Shown: positions 11,797 to 25,800 of the stretch, piece after piece
Numbering within the stretch: the first letter of the stretch is position 1
Layout of the letters: each line of letters starts with the position of its first letter
Assembly (NCBI GenBank): GCA_034336665.1
Contig: JAPFBE010000003.1
Span: 13,680,360-13,744,359, forward strand
Source: Luscinia megarhynchos
Lineage: Eukaryota; Chordata; Aves; Passeriformes; Turdidae
Length of the DNA stretch: 64,000 nt
Reading direction: 5' to 3'
Position numbers and translations under genes: made by a program
Notes under the pieces: model-generated
Seen by the model: only the letters and a program-made list of their open reading frames with translations
Database searches by the model: none
What the model was told of the DNA's origin: nothing

Positions 11797-13206
11797 ACAC
11801 ACATATATAGATATGTCATGTATTTTTGTAAATGGACTTTACCTAAATACAGTATTTATCCACCAAAGCAAATGAGTCCAGAATTTCTATAAATACTGTT
11901 TGTTCAGTTTTGCTTGTGTGCAGATATGCATAGTATGTTTTGTGTAATTTTAGTGCTAAAAAGACATTCCCTGTTGCTCCACATCAAAGGAAAGCAGTCA
12001 TTTGTGTAAAGAGCTTCTAGAATTTACCAGGAGAGAAACCTCTCCAATGAATACCAAATTACAATAGATGGCTGGGAATTAACACCACCACTTGCATTGT
12101 CCTAGCTGGGAAGCCAATTTATGCTCATTTTGTGGGCACAGTTCAGATTACTCAGTAATTGATTGCATTAAGAAGTAACAGGAGAGCTTTACAGGGACTA
12201 AATTAAGGGCATGTGCTATATTTCTGCTATGTTGCTGTCATGAACATCACCAAGGAGCAGAAACAGTCCAATCCAATCAAACAGATTCTTTTTTAAAAGC
12301 ATAGTAAAGTTAGGTCTAAGATCCTGAGGTGGGATCCTGTGAAGGCAGTGGAGATGTTCCCCACTCCTTCACAAAGCTCAGGCTGGCATCATGGAAAGAT
12401 CTGGTTACAGGGCAGTGAGAATCCTTTGCTGCTTTCACAGTGGGACCAAATATGTCCCTTCCTTGAGCTCCAGATGAAAATGCTGCTCTGCTCTCCACCT
12501 AACTCCCTAACCCAGCTAGATGTGAAAATTTTGGTGATTTGAGCATCTTGTGATGGTGCCCAGATCTTGGGAGCCCTGTTAGACAAGTGGTTAAATTCCA
12601 AAATCACTTTTGAGAGAGTTATATCCCCAACCCAGGGGGAAAGAGCTGCCCACACCAAAGCAGGGATTGAGGTTGGGGCCACATTGTTTTTGGAAAGGGA
12701 AGAGCCACTGAGGAGCTGCTGGCTGCCTGGATAAGGGGGCAGCCCCAGGGGGAATGAGGGCATCCATGGTGTGGGTCTGGTTTATAAACAGCTTTCACTG
12801 GGCTCATGTCCTGCCCTGTGCTGACCCCCAGAAGTGTCTGCTTGTGGTTTGGCTTCCTGGCAGGGAGGAGTTTCTGCACCCACTGCCTGTTCTCCAGTCT
12901 GGGCATGTGGAGGAGAAGTTTCAGGGAAAAAAACCCAAATTAATTTGTCTGAAACAGGTCACTTTGGTTTAAAGCTGTCATTTATCTCTCCTGTACCTGA
13001 AAGAAATGGTGCTTCTTTTAGCTCCAGAACTGAAAAGCGAGTAGTGAGCTTTTTGTGGTTTTTTTTTTATTTTTAAAATAATTTCCAGTTTAAGAAATAT
13101 GCTAAATGAAGCACCTGCCCTCACAGACAACCTGGGAGAAAGAGAGAGGCTGCAATTCTGCTCACTTTCATTACAGTTCCTGCACTGGCACAGATGCATC
13201 CCTGTT

Positions 13207-13275
13207 AATTCTGCTGGAAGGATGCTTCTGGTGCAGCAATGAATTCTGCTGAATGGAATTCTGGTGCAGCAAAAT
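13207..13275. repeat. Two-copy tandem duplication, ~35 bp
   Basis: AATTCTGCTGGAAGGATGCT plus TCTGGTGCAGCAATG (13207-13241) is followed directly by AATTCTGCTGAATGGAAT plus TCTGGTGCAGCAAAA. The copies share both ends and differ by a small gap and a few bases in the middle. Confidence 0.7.
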
Positions 13276-15020
13276 CCAAGTGCAGCTTTGGCAATGAAGG
13301 TTCATAAAGAAGAGTTTGGTGTTGCTGTGAGAAGTGCTCAGCACTGCAGTGGCAGCATCTCACTGGGAAGACACCACCTAAGAAAACCAGCTCATTCTTG
13401 TCTGCTGTGCAAAACAGGTATGTTAAAGAAACTGGAGGTGGAATGGTAATTGTGAGAAAAGTGCTAAATTCTCAGAGGAAAAAAAAAATCTCATTAATGC
13501 AAAGGAAAAAAAGTCAACAAATCTTTCATCAAACGTTGAAAATTATAGAAATCTTTCTGTCTTGGAATAGAATAATAGGTAAGGCAGAAAAGCTTGAAAT
13601 TTCTTTATTTAGAACCAGGCAATGGAGTGTAGTTTAGTTGAATAGTTCTGCTTCAGACTTTCATTCCCTTTATTATCAAAGCAACATGAAAAGCATAGAA
13701 GCTTGGGCAAAAGAGAAATGATGTGCCATCTTTCTTCTCCTTGAGTTGTGCCTTTGTGCATGACTTATTTCAGTGTTTTCAAAGGTATTGAGGAACAGGA
13801 TGAAGAGGTGTGCATTTACATTAGTGGTTTTATTCAGATCTGGAATGCATTTTGGAGCAGCTCCTCCTGGATGGAGACCAGAGCTCACATTGCTAGTCCA
13901 GCACATCAGATCAGACTAGACCATGCTTGAATACATTCCCACTCTCCACCCTCCCTCTTTTCTTTAAATAATGTGGCATTAGGTCCTCAGGACTAAGCGT
14001 TTATCTCCCCATACATCTTTTAGTTGCAGTACAGACACAGCCCTAGGCAATGGAAATGGTTTTGGTTGCTACTCCACTGCTCCCCATCTACATCTTTGGA
14101 AGATGTTTGCCTTTCCCTCATTCAGAGGGTTCATAGTACGTGCCCAGTAAAGCTTTTTTTCTTTTTTTGCAGGAGAAAATGACTGTTTAAATAGCAATTA
14201 TTATTGGTAAGCATTCGTGGTACAACCTAGTGCCATCTTTCTCCTGAATATTCAATGCACAAGATTCCCCTGAGAGGCAGGGTCATTAAGGAGCTATCTA
14301 GATACATATGCTTTTGCAAGTTTTTCATCTAACTCGAAGGTGGGAATGCAAATTTTGAAACTTGGGGACATCCTGTGGCTTTGTAAGACTCTCCAGGAGA
14401 GAAGTGCTCATTGAGATGAATAGCTCTCACTCATTCATATTCCTCGTTTACTCATGTAACATTTATAATATGGGTAATGTTCCTCCTTTTATAATAGCTC
14501 TGTGAGTTACAGATAGAACTTAAAATTACACTTCCTTGTACTTAACTGTTTCAGATGAGGCTTTGCAGAGCTGTGCAAGGTGCAGAGCAAAGGCTGCTCT
14601 GCTGCAGTGGGAATGCTGTGCTGCTGGCAGATGTGAACACTGGATTTCCTTCAGCAAAGGGGGTGGGGACTCAGGCCCCCCTGGTCTCCTGTCCCTGTGT
14701 CCCCTGATGCTTTGGTTTGATCTGGGAGCCAAGCTTTCCCCATGGTCCTGCTTCCCACCTCTTCTGTCCCTTTCCTGGGTCCTGCCTTTTGGGCTGGAGC
14801 CAGCAGAAGCTGTTCTGGTGATGCAGGGAGGCCATGGCAGAGGAATGCCTGTCCTGTGGGCTTCTTGCTCCTACTTCACATGACTCTGGCTCCACATTAT
14901 TCTTCACATGCAAGGATATGTGGTTTGCAAACTCAAGGCATGTGACAGGGTAATTTTTTTTGTGCAAGAGGACACAAACAGCTGCTATATCTCAAAAGAC
15001 ACCTCTCCTGTGCCATAAAG

Positions 15021-15085
15021 CTGGATGGTTGGACTCAGACCTTAGAGGTCTTTTCTAGCCTTAATGATTATATGATGATTCTATG
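15021..15085 (+). mobile_element. CR1 LINE 3'-end fragment
   Basis: The sequence has GGTTGGACTCAGACCTTAGA, then GGTCTTTTCTAGCCTTAATG and a terminal ATGATTCTATG. This is the 'ttggactagatgatcttagaggtcttttccaacc' pattern of bird CR1 tails with its ATTCTATG octamer end. It is diverged and truncated at the 5' side. Confidence 0.8.
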
Positions 15086-15746
15086 CTTAAAACAAAGGGC
15101 TCAGGTGCTGCCCTGTTTCTCTCCCAAGCTCTGCACTAGCATCCTTTATCTCACTGGAGACATACATTTACATGTAGTACACATTTAATGTCTACTAGAG
15201 ATGTAAGCATTACATCAATGTCTACAACAAACATCCTAGCAGATGTTTTGCAGTCCTTGAGCTTCTTCTTTCTTGAGATGTGAACTCTGCTTCAGTATAG
15301 TATTGTCTGTGTTATGATTTTTTTTTTCTTCAGTGGCTTTTTTTTTTGTCTGTCTGGTTTTGGAGGAAGATCATGGCTGCTTCATGGAATCAAAGCCTGT
15401 GAAAAGATTTCTTAACTAGTCTTTTTAGATGTAAAATTTTCAATAAATACTTTTCACAGATGTTTTGAGAATTCTGCTTGCCTTAATAGCTATAGCACAA
15501 AGACTTGAAGGTGCATTTGAGATAATGGAGATACTTGAAATAGTTTTTTAAACCATAAAACAAGAGCTTTCTTAAATTACAGTGTGATGTCAGGGGTGAA
15601 AGTGGTTGGTACTGGTGACAGAGACAGCAAGAGAGGAGAGAGAAGGGAAAAATAAAGCACCATCAGTAAAATCAAGCAAGTTTGTTTAAGAACAGCTGCT
15701 CAGTCCTTACAGTAGATTTTTCAGTTCATCTCCAGCACTATGAATA

Positions 15747-15782
15747 TTAAATCATTAAAATCATTAAAATCATTAAAAATGA
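15747..15782. repeat. 9 bp tandem repeat (AAATCATTA), about 3.5 copies
   Basis: Perfect AAATCATTA units in a row within AT-rich sequence. No further meaning is seen. Confidence 0.85.
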
Positions 15783-17125
15783 TTTACAAACAAGTATCCA
15801 CCTTGTTCTCCTCAAGACAAAAAGGAATGACTTGGCTGGTTTCATTGCCAGAATAAATTGGGCAGTAAATATAAGGAAAGTAAATAGAAAAAAAATGTGG
15901 ACAAGACTTTGAGCAATTGTCCCAGCTCAGAAAGGAGTGAGGAGGAGCTTGGGATGGGTCTGGTGTGGTGCTGTTGCTTGGGAAAAAGGTTTTTGTTTTC
16001 ATCTGTGTCTCATGTTGTTAAGACACGTGTGGGAAATGCTTCTGACAGATGGAATCTAGAGGTTTGATGTCCTGCACTGGCCTTTGTCTCACCAGAAGTA
16101 CAGGAATATTTTCTATTCTGAAATAAAGAAATAAAATCCCTCTTTCTTTCCTTTTACTTGAACAGGAGTTAGATTGGACCCTAAGTATTTTAAACAGCTT
16201 TGTGTTGAATTTCAGCATGAGCTAGGTCAAAATTAAAACATTAACTTGGAAACATAAATGAAGGTATGGGTGAGGGCATAAAGGATAGCTGGGGGAAAAA
16301 GACCAGTCAACAAGTTATTATTTTCATGTTCCCTTTCAGTTTACATCACCTGATGCCTAGGAGGGATCAGTTTGCTGTTGAGAACTGTAGGCACCACCTC
16401 AAAACAAAGCACAGTAACTGTGAAATGCAGAAACCCTCCAGCACATGGGTTCAAGGTCTTGCTGTAGCCACGGTGTTTGGTTTTTTCATAAGTGCCTTGG
16501 ATGGTGGCACTGCTGTCAAATCCAGAATCTCGAGGACTGTGGATTATAGTAAATGAAGGAGGATGATGCAAACAATTGTAGACATATAGATAATCCACGT
16601 TCCACCAGCTTATGTAAAAAATATTCAAGGAAGACATTGCAGAAAAAAAATAAAACCACTAAAAGCAGCATGATGTGACAAAACACATTGTTCAAAGAGC
16701 ATAACTCAATATTTTAAAAGATGAGCTGGTTTTTAGGCTGAAGAAGCACTGACTAGCCTGCCACACAGGGAATGACCTGCCCTGAGTTAGTAAGAAAAGC
16801 TAATGTTGTTCTCCCAAAATAATTAAAGCATATCTGGAAAGTCCTAAGGATCTCTTGTTCTAAGGAAATGAAATGTTTTGCTCAATTCCAATTTCAGTTG
16901 TTCCATTTCAAATGTAAAAAAGCAACTCAAGTCAATAAATGCCTTTGGAAAAGGAAGGAAATAGTCAGAATAACTATGTTGGAAAAAAATCAGATTTCAT
17001 GTGATTATAAAAAAATATTGAGAGAAGGGCTTTATGTGTACATTTATCAGATTAAAATGAAAAGATGGGAAAATAATGAAAGAATTTTGCTGCACCATAG
17101 TGGGTGTTTCTAAAAATGTGCAGAG

Positions 17126-17183
17126 GTTATTTTTTTTAAATTTTTTTGTTGTTTTGTTTTGGGTTATTTTTGTTTTTTGTTTA
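17126..17183. repeat. T-rich low-complexity tract
   Basis: About 58 bases of T runs interrupted by single G, A and GGG. It gives a Phe/Leu/Val-rich chance frame on the plus strand. No other content. Confidence 0.85.
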
Positions 17184-20176
17184 AATCTATATTATAATTT
17201 TGGGGGTGCTTTGCCATACTGTGTGTATCTGACACAGAAAAGAAACGTCAAGTTATAGAATTGGCAAGCTTAATTTAGGTTTTTGAAAACAATCAGTGCT
17301 GGTGGTGATGGTAGTAGTTCTCTTTCTGTGTACTCTTTCTAACATGACTCATTTGTTTGTGATTAAAAATTTAAAAAGCCACTTCAGGCATCCTGTGAGG
17401 ATTTTCTGCAAATCCCTAGTTTTTGTGTCAATGGGCCCATATGCAATTTTAGCTCGAAAAATGTCTTTGTAAATCTGCTCTCTGGCACCTAGAATGTTAA
17501 TAAAAGACGAGGTCATGGCCAAAATTTGCCTCTTCTATCATTGCTGCTGTAAATGGGAGATGAGCTTGTACATTCAGAGCAGAGTTTGGCCTTTAATTGG
17601 TGTTGGCTCATCCTGTGTGATCATGAAACATTATAGTAACACATGGGGTTTTTATTGTAATTCCTTTGCAAGGGACATTCTTGCTTTTTTCCTTCTCTAG
17701 CTTGCTGTTTATCAGCTCTGCCCAAAGGAGAATGCCATTTATTCTGTAATGACAATTTGTTCTCTAGCCTGATGAGTGGAGGGGATGCATCAAGATTTGC
17801 CCTTTCATGTTTATCTCAGTTGTTGGGTGAAACCAAGGAAGCAATTTTGCTAAACCCAGCCCCTCTATCCCTGTGTTTCTTTGGCTTTATTCATGGGGAA
17901 ATCTTTTTTGTCAAAGGTTTTCATTGCACCTTTTCTTCATCTTGTAACCCAAATCTGCCAGTTCTCAGCCAAAACAACTGTTCCTGCTCAGGATTGTGCT
18001 CTTACCTTTTGAAGGATGTGGAGATCTGAAAAGGTGATTTATAGTCAGCTGATATTTTGCATAAGGGTTCTTTGTGGGACTCCACAAGGGTTTTTATGGT
18101 ATGTATTTCAGACTGCTGAGCTGGTTAAAAGGGGACTTGTGTATTTGTAGTATAGAGTAGGAGAAATTGATACCTTTGGCTGAAGCCAAAGATGGGAAGT
18201 CAAAGGGGATATTTTGATAAAAATTTTTATCTGCTTGCATCTGTGGTTATGTGGGCCATCTTGTACTTAATTATGCATCTGATTCTGGTTTTGGAGTCTG
18301 AGATGAAAAGGTTGTTCTATACTGGAAGTTTTAGAATTAACTCCTCCATTTTTAAAATTTTATCCATTGCACAATGGTGTTCTGTGTTATTTTAAGATGA
18401 AGACTGTGCTAGCATGACTATGCTGAATTTTCTCAAGGGTAAACTGCTGCCTATACCTGAAGCCACATTGAAAATCAAGGTGGAAATCCAAGTCAGGACA
18501 AGGCAATTTGTTTTATGAGCAGGGTGATTCACCAGAAGCAAATGAAAGATCCAAGAGAATCAGTCTGATGTCAGCAGAAGATTAGTAACACATGAGGATT
18601 TCTCATAAAAATCCAGTTCTGACTAAATGTTTTTGTTGTAAACAACTGCTGCTGAAATGATACACGAGTAGAAATACCATACTTCATTACAATGCTTGGA
18701 GTCTTTCTCTTTTCACAATATAAATGCACCAATTTTCTTTGGCTTTTATTGCTCTGGCAGATAAAGTGTAGAGGGCTGCTTGAAGGATCACCTAGTTTAA
18801 CCTTTATTAGCACATGAATGCATGAAACAGTATTAAATAGAAAATAGAAAAGCCTGAAGATCATATCAAGTGCTCTGTTTGTATTTACAGGTTGGACTGT
18901 AATTTGTGAAGATACTGGATGACAGGTCTTTGTCTGCCTGGCTGTTAAAAAGAAGAGCTTGGCATTCTAGAGGTAATAAAACAAGAAAGATCCTCTCTTT
19001 CATTGTTTTTGTTTGATTGCTTTACTTTTTTTCTTAAATATATTTAACAGTTTCTCTCTTTCCTGGAATAAAAATTTTTAAATTCTACATGTGTCATTTG
19101 GCTTTGATGACATTTTATTCAGTGTCAGAATGTGACAGTGCTCATTTGTTCCTACCCTTTGACATGATAAATATGGAAGTATGAGGTATAAATCTTTTTC
19201 TGGAGATGCTGTTGAATTAAAACTCGATTGTAATATTCCTGAAAATGGAAAGTTTAATTGTGAGTTGAACACTGTGAAAACATGCACCAAATACACAGAT
19301 TTTTTCCATTTGTATCTTGTATACTGGGCTCTTGAAATCAACCTATTTGGTTAAATAAATATCATGAGATTTGGCTGGTGTGAGTAGGTTCTCTAGTGAG
19401 GGAATTCACATACACAAATTGAAGTTATTTTCTAAAGTTCACTGCTAAGCTCCTTCCTTCCTCTTGGAACCCAAAAAGACACGTGCCAAAGAGCAGAAAG
19501 GGCTCCCCTATCAGCCACAGCACGTCAGTTTGTAACTCATGCATGATCCAGGTGTTGAACAGAAAATTCCCGAGGTAGACACCATGAAAGCATTTTCCAT
19601 GGGATGTAAGGAGAGTTTTCCCTGTTCAATTCCATTTGCTGCAAATAATTTAGTTCTCTGCACTTTCTAATTGTGCATGAACAAAAAACAAAGGATGGGC
19701 TACAAGCAAACCTTACCAGAAGCTACAAGCAGGTTGGCCAAATGTGGCTTTGCAGAGGCAGCAGACATTGCAGACTTTCTGTGCCAGGTTCAGCTGCCTC
19801 TAATCCATATTCTGCTGCAATTCAATATCCACGTCCCTCTGCTCCATCAAAGTCACCGTGATCTTGTCCCTGCTTCTCTTCTGTGCTCAGGCTGCAGGGC
19901 TGAGGGCAGTGAGCTGTGAAACCTCCTGCTGCTGCTGCTTCCACAGCAAGGGGCAGAAGGCTCTGCAGGGAGTGGGGAGGTGCGTGGGGTGAGGGGGGCT
20001 CTCAGAGCAGAACTGAGAAGGATGGGGTCTGCTGGGGTGTCTGAGGGGTCCCTTCTGGCACCACGAGTGCTGCTGAAAGGATTAAGTGCCTCGTCCTTGC
20101 CACATGCTGTAATTTCCCAAGTGTGCACATCTAATCACCACTGTCACTTACTCAGATAGATGGAAAAGATTTGAGA

Positions 20177-20192
20177 TTTTTTTTTTTTTTTT
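20177..20192. repeat. Poly-T run (16 T)
   Basis: Homopolymer of 16 T. I see no retroposed gene or LINE body attached on either side, so this is treated as simple sequence. Confidence 0.9.
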
Positions 20193-21600
20193 GCCCAACA
20201 TCCAATCTTTCTCACAGACCCACATAGCTCTGAGTAGAACTTTCTGTTTTGTGTAAAAAAAAAGGATGTCTTTTGCTTTGTTAGAGCCTGTCCTGCTCTC
20301 TGAGGTTTCTGTCAGGGTGGTTTGGGTGAGGTTGTGTTTTGGGCTTGCTCTGCATTGTGCCAGGATAAAGAGCAGCCTGGGTGGGTGTGGACACTGGGGC
20401 CAGGGGCTGGACCACTGGTGGCAGGCAGTGCTCAGGCTGACAGGGTCACCTTGGGGCTTCACCTTCAGCAGGCTGAGCCCTCTGTCCTCTCAAAACTGCC
20501 CAGATGAAAAATGCTCTGGTGGGAACTTGACCTTTTCCTTCCTGGTCACCAGAAGTCTGGGGGAAACAATAAACTTTTATCAAAATTGGTATTTTCTTGA
20601 GAAAAGGTCACTATTGTTTAAAAAAGAGGAATATTTTTGTTTGTTTTTACTGGCTGGATTTGTTGTTTAGTTTTTTCGTGAGGAGAGTACAAAAAACCTG
20701 TCTGTTTCAAGGAATGGATCAGTTTGCTATAAATCAAAGGGAAGTGGAAATGGGCTGAGCACTCCATGAGAAGCTTTGGCTGAGGAACAGATTTTTTTGT
20801 TTCCATTAAAGTTGGCCAGTTCAGGACTTCCACCTTATCTTAACAAATCATTAGTAAATTCCCTCCTGCCCCTGTATAACTTTCATATTAAAGAATAAAG
20901 CCCAGCAGGGGTTATTTCTGTCTCCTTGGTGGAGGCTGGGAGCCATAGAGAGAGAGGGTCCTGTGTGACCCACACTTATTGCTTGAGCTGATTAAGATGG
21001 CTTTTCATATAGCACTGAAGAATTGGAAAAACTGTCATAAATTTTGTTTTATGTTAATTGACTGCTGAAAGTCTGAATTTCGAGAGTAAAATAAAACCAG
21101 AGCCACTGAGAAGTCACAAAATGTTCAGTATGTTTTCTCCTTCTCTCTTTTGACCTTCTCTATGTAGAATAATAAATCATAGAACTCAAAACATTAGTTT
21201 TTGGGGACTAATTCTTACTAACTTAGCACTTACAACCTGAATTATTGTCTTTCTTGAAAAACCTCACAAATGTCAAGTTTTAAAAAAGAGAGTATGTGGT
21301 AAACATTTGAGGGTGATACCACATGTTTTGCATGTTAAACTACATGATAAAACTTAATGCAGCTTAACTATGGCATGGCAACAGGTCTTCCAAAAATTAC
21401 TGTGCCAGTTGCAAATGAGTCTCACCAATTTGTTCCAAACTAGGCTAGAGCACCAAAGTATTTTAACCAAAGTCTAGAGATGAAAACAACCCTTGGACAA
21501 GTTAGAAACATACAAGAAAAATATAGGATGATAGTAGGGGTTGGTTATTTTTAAACTTTTTCAGAATATTTCTTTCTCAATCTATTAAAAACAGTGTGAT

Positions 21601-21666
21601 CAGTTAGATTTGGACTTAATCATCTCAGAGGCCTTTTCCAGCCTTCATGATTGTATGATTCTGGGA
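21601..21666 (+). mobile_element. CR1 LINE 3'-end fragment
   Basis: The stretch reads TTAGATTTGGACTTAATCAT followed by CTCAGAGGCCTTTTCCAGCC and TTCATGATTGTATGATTCTG. Core and octamer tail match the CR1 3' end with scattered substitutions. No CR1 coding sequence is attached. Confidence 0.78.
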
Positions 21667-22309
21667 TCACTTGGTCTTGTCAGAGGCTTCTTCCCTGTCA
21701 CGAATGACATTTCATAAGCAGTGCCAAACAGCTGCAGAGCACTGTCATTATTCAAACATCCATAAAAACAACCTGGTTTTATAAGTGAATATAGAGAATC
21801 CTGTAGAAGAAAAATGAATTGGAGAGTGACTAAGCAAATTCAAAGTCAAATGGATCTTTTTGATGCAGAACCATCTTATGTTGTTAATGTCTGTTATTTA
21901 GATAAATCTTCCACACTTATGGATCAATGCTCTGTGGTTGTAGGGCTGCAATAGCAGTGGTGCTTCCATGGGGATGAGCAGCACAGGCAGCCCAAAGCAT
22001 TTCATGGCACCAGTGTTTCCTATAAATTAAGTGTGCTGTATTATATTTTATTGACAGGAAATAGCTAATTTGTCTCAAGGCATCTGGCTCTTGATTTTAT
22101 TAATCTGCAGGATGCCTAAACAAAGATGCATATATATAACATTATGTCAAAAGGATAATTATTTCTGGAAGAGTATTGCTTACATGAGACACGCTGGTGT
22201 TTCATATAACAAGCAGTGGAATAATTGTCAAGGCTGTACATAATCAGAAAGTATCTCAGAAGGGGATAAAAGTCAATAACTTTTCATTGGCTTCTTGAGA
22301 AAAAAACAT

Positions 22310-22357
22310 TATGCATGCATACATACATATATAATTGTTATATATCTATATATATGC
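22310..22357. repeat. AT-rich simple repeat (GCAT/ACAT/AT)
   Basis: A run of ATGCATGCATACATACATAT followed by interrupted TATATA dinucleotides. Simple-sequence DNA. Confidence 0.85.
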
Positions 22358-22784
22358 ACTTCAGCCTATCTTTAGTTATTTTTGTGCATTTAATAATAGC
22401 ATTTCATATTCTGTCAAATTCCATCCATTAATTGAGATCCATGGCCTCACACTTGTCACTTTGATGAGAGAGGGTGGAGTGGAAATGGAAGGGAAACGAA
22501 GGGTCTGACAGTCAGAGGGGAGGGTGTCCCTGGGTGAGGGCTGTGCTGGGAGTCTGCCTGTGATCCCTTCCTGGTGCTCCCAGCTCTGAGAGCTCTAGTG
22601 CAGCTTTTGGAGTTTTCCTTGAAGCTTCCCTGTCTGAAGTCACATTACTATATTGCATTATGAGGAGGTTTTCATTGTCAAAGAGACCAGCCTGGATAAG
22701 GATACTCCAAAGGCTCAAAAAACAGAGTGTAAAAGAAATAGTAAACTTTCTATTTAAAATATAGTAAAGGATATTTCATAGGTT

Positions 22785-22841
22785 TCATAGAATTATAAAA
22801 AGACTTGGGCTGGAAGGGACCTTAAGGATCATCTAGTTCCC
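22785..22841 (-). mobile_element. CR1 LINE 3'-end fragment, minus orientation
   Basis: On the plus strand this reads CATAGAATTATAAAAAGACT then TGGGCTGGAAGGGACCTTAA and GGATCATCTAGTTCC, the reverse complement of the CR1 tail. Similarity stops after GTTCC, so the element is truncated there. It is the only one of the six recognisable copies in this orientation. Confidence 0.85.
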
Positions 22842-25800
22842 ACTCCAGTGACTTCTGGAAGTGCAGGGCTGTTGGGATGCTCCCCTGAGCCAAACAGCAG
22901 TCATGAATCTCAGAGAGCACCAGCAATTTCCAGGAACAGGCTCCAGACCTCACATTTTCCTTCCCAAGACTTTCAGTCCAAGCCTGTGGCTCTTGGCTGG
23001 ATGATGACACCTTCAAGCTCCAGTTGGATCAGTTCTGCTGATCCAAACACACGGAGTTTGGAACTGCTCCTTTAAATCTGTGCCTGTGGTGCTGGGGCAG
23101 TGTGAGCCAGCCCAGGGCACTGGCACTGCCTACAAAGAGCTCAGGGCTGTTTAACAAGTCTGAGCTCCTTCAGCAGAGGTTGTGGCACCCAGCTGAGTGA
23201 GAGAGAGCTCAGATAGCAGCTCCTTAAGCTTCTCACACATTTCTTTGCAAATGAACATCTGCCCTGCTTGAGCTGTGCTCCAAAGCTCCCCTTGTCCTCC
23301 TGGAGGCACCTGGAGCTGCAGGTGAGGGCTCCAGCCAGAGCTTTGGTCTCAAGCCAGATGTTTGCTGAGGAGTTTGTCACAGCAGTGAGGCAGCTTGACA
23401 GCCTAGCCAGGCTGGCCTCTTGTCCCTTGGCTTAGGCTAAATGGCAAGGTAGACGTGCCATGGGAAGCCAGGCCTGTCTGTGTTTGGAAGGTGCTGCTGT
23501 GACCCCACTGGTGTAAGACCCTGAACTGTAAGCAGGCACTCTGACCACCCAGCACATCCAGCTGCAGTGATGGGGTCACTTGGAATCAGCACAACATCCC
23601 TTCTTCATTTCACAGATTTGAGAAAACTAAAAATGCACACAGCACACTCACATGAACCTCCTCCCCCTGCCAGGGCTCTCCATGATCTCTGCAGCCAGTA
23701 CCCATGGCAGATGACTCCAGAGAGCTCATAGCTATCCCAAACTTCTATCTACACATAAAGTCGGGTTAACAGATTATAAATTTGTTTAAAAACAACTAAG
23801 CAAACAAGCAAGCAAAGAAATAAAGCAACCATTATGTAATTTATCATTAGATTATGTTTTTCTAATCTATTATTTGTTAACAATAATAAATAAACACATA
23901 CCTAAAAACCAGATTTTATAAGTGAATACTATACAGCTGGGCTAATGTTACAAGAATAATGCTTGTCAGTCAGCCAAAATCACTTTTAGGTGTGGATAGC
24001 AGGTATGATGTTTGCACAGCAGATGCTGCTTATGTAGAGTGAAGCTGTCTCCAAGTGCCTCTACAGTACAGACAGGCACAATCATCTGATTCAGTTGGGA
24101 TTAGGACTGTGTAATTTAGTACTGCAGAGAGATGAAAAGATTTTTAAGAGGATGCTGCCTGTTAGTGGAAGGGATAAATTGGAAGTGCTGCTAAAAAGCT
24201 TTGGATTTTGCTTTCAGATACAGAGAAAGGACTCTGTAGAGAGAATTCATCTCTTAATCTCTGAGCTGTAGAGAACTGGCCACCTGACAGAATTAAACTG
24301 AGTACTGTGGTCATTTAGTTACTGTTTTATTTCTGAGGTTATCTGGTTATCCAGAGATCACATGCATATCCTTTCCTTAAATAATGCAGCCAGGTAATTA
24401 AGCCTCCAGATACACAAATATTTATAATTGTTTTTCTGTGTTTAATAGCTTTGCTAAAATTTAAGAGTTTATATTTAAAACTTTCACTGCCAAAAAATGT
24501 GCACAATTTCTATTCTCTGGAACAATTTGCCTGTTTGCAAGAAGGAGGGGACAGCCTTGCTCAGGTATAGCTTTAGGGCAGGGCTGGAAAGCTGGGTGAG
24601 GAGCAGGGCTGCTGTCAGGATGTGTCCACTGTGAAAATACCCCTGAAGGACTGAAGTTTCTGCTGGCTGTGTGCAGAATGCTCATGGTGTGTGTGTCTGT
24701 GGTGGAGAGGGACGTGGGAATGGGTGAGGGAGGCTGGGATGAGGAAGGGGGAGGCAGGATGGAGCCCTGTGGGATGAGAGCAGGGCTCAGGTGGGACTGA
24801 ACCAGAGGCATCGAGAGCCACAAGGTGTCAGGAGGGTTGAACCTGGCCTGAGGAATAAAATAGCTCAGGGTGCAAGGGCAAAAACTCTTCCTGCCACTGT
24901 GGAGTGTAGTTCTTTTGCTGAGGACCCAGAGTGGCCATTTGCCATTGTCATCTTTGTGACACCTATGCAGAGGATTATTCCTGCCTGTTGCTTCAGGGCT
25001 GCAAGCATGAAACCTGGGAATTTCCTAGCCCCTTCTGCACTTGTCCTGAGGGTTTTCTTACAGCACCAGAAGGAGATATGGAACTAGAAAAAAAAATAAA
25101 TCAGTTTTCAACTTGCTGACTTTACAATCCCAAATGGTAACAATTGCAATTTCGGGTTACTTGCTCACCCTTCACACACAGGGTTTTCTACTTGTTGTAA
25201 ATAGTTCAGGGTACATGGGCTGGGGGATGTGTCACAGCCATGGGGAGGAACTGTCACCTCTGCTTTATTTGCTGTAGGAACTGGGAAACTGTGCAGTGAA
25301 TAAGATGGAACAAGAGGAAGTCTTCTGGGATGGGCTGTTAAATACTGCCCTGGAGAGCTTTCTTGTCTTCCTGATGTGCCGGAATTCCTCTGGGATTTAA
25401 ATCACATCACTTCACTGACATTTCTCACAGGTGATGCCTGTGTGTTCTTCAATTTCTGGATGTCTTATCTGAGCCCTTCAGTCTGACTTGTTGAAATGAA
25501 ATGAGGAATGCTTGGAGTTTCCTATGGAGACCAAGAAACTCTGCATTGCTGTGGAGAAATGCAGCTCAATAAAATGCCCTAAGAAAGTCAAACTATAAAC
25601 TTTTAAAGTGAGTTAACCCTTCTGACATTAATATTTCTGTGCCTCAAACCTCTGTTTGTAAAATGGATGTAAGGAAGTTTCCTCATTTCACAGGACATTT
25701 TGGGAGAACAAAGTCATTGGTCTTGAGAAAATGCTCATATGCTGAGAAGTGGTAGGGAGGTGAATAATTCTGTCTTACAATGTAATTTGAGTAACTTATA

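Larger units (their letters stand above)
11800..21600. other. Non-coding flank with scattered simple repeats
   Basis: Apart from the CR1 tail at 15021-15085 and the listed tandem repeats, I see no gene. Frames reach about 135 codons (for example 20266-20670) without domain similarity. GC-rich patches occur near 14570-14880 and 19920-20080. Confidence 0.65.

Noticed and set aside
16441..16460. GGTTCAAGGTCT-like word considered as a tRNA B box
   Set aside because: No matching A box or cloverleaf stems at the right distance.
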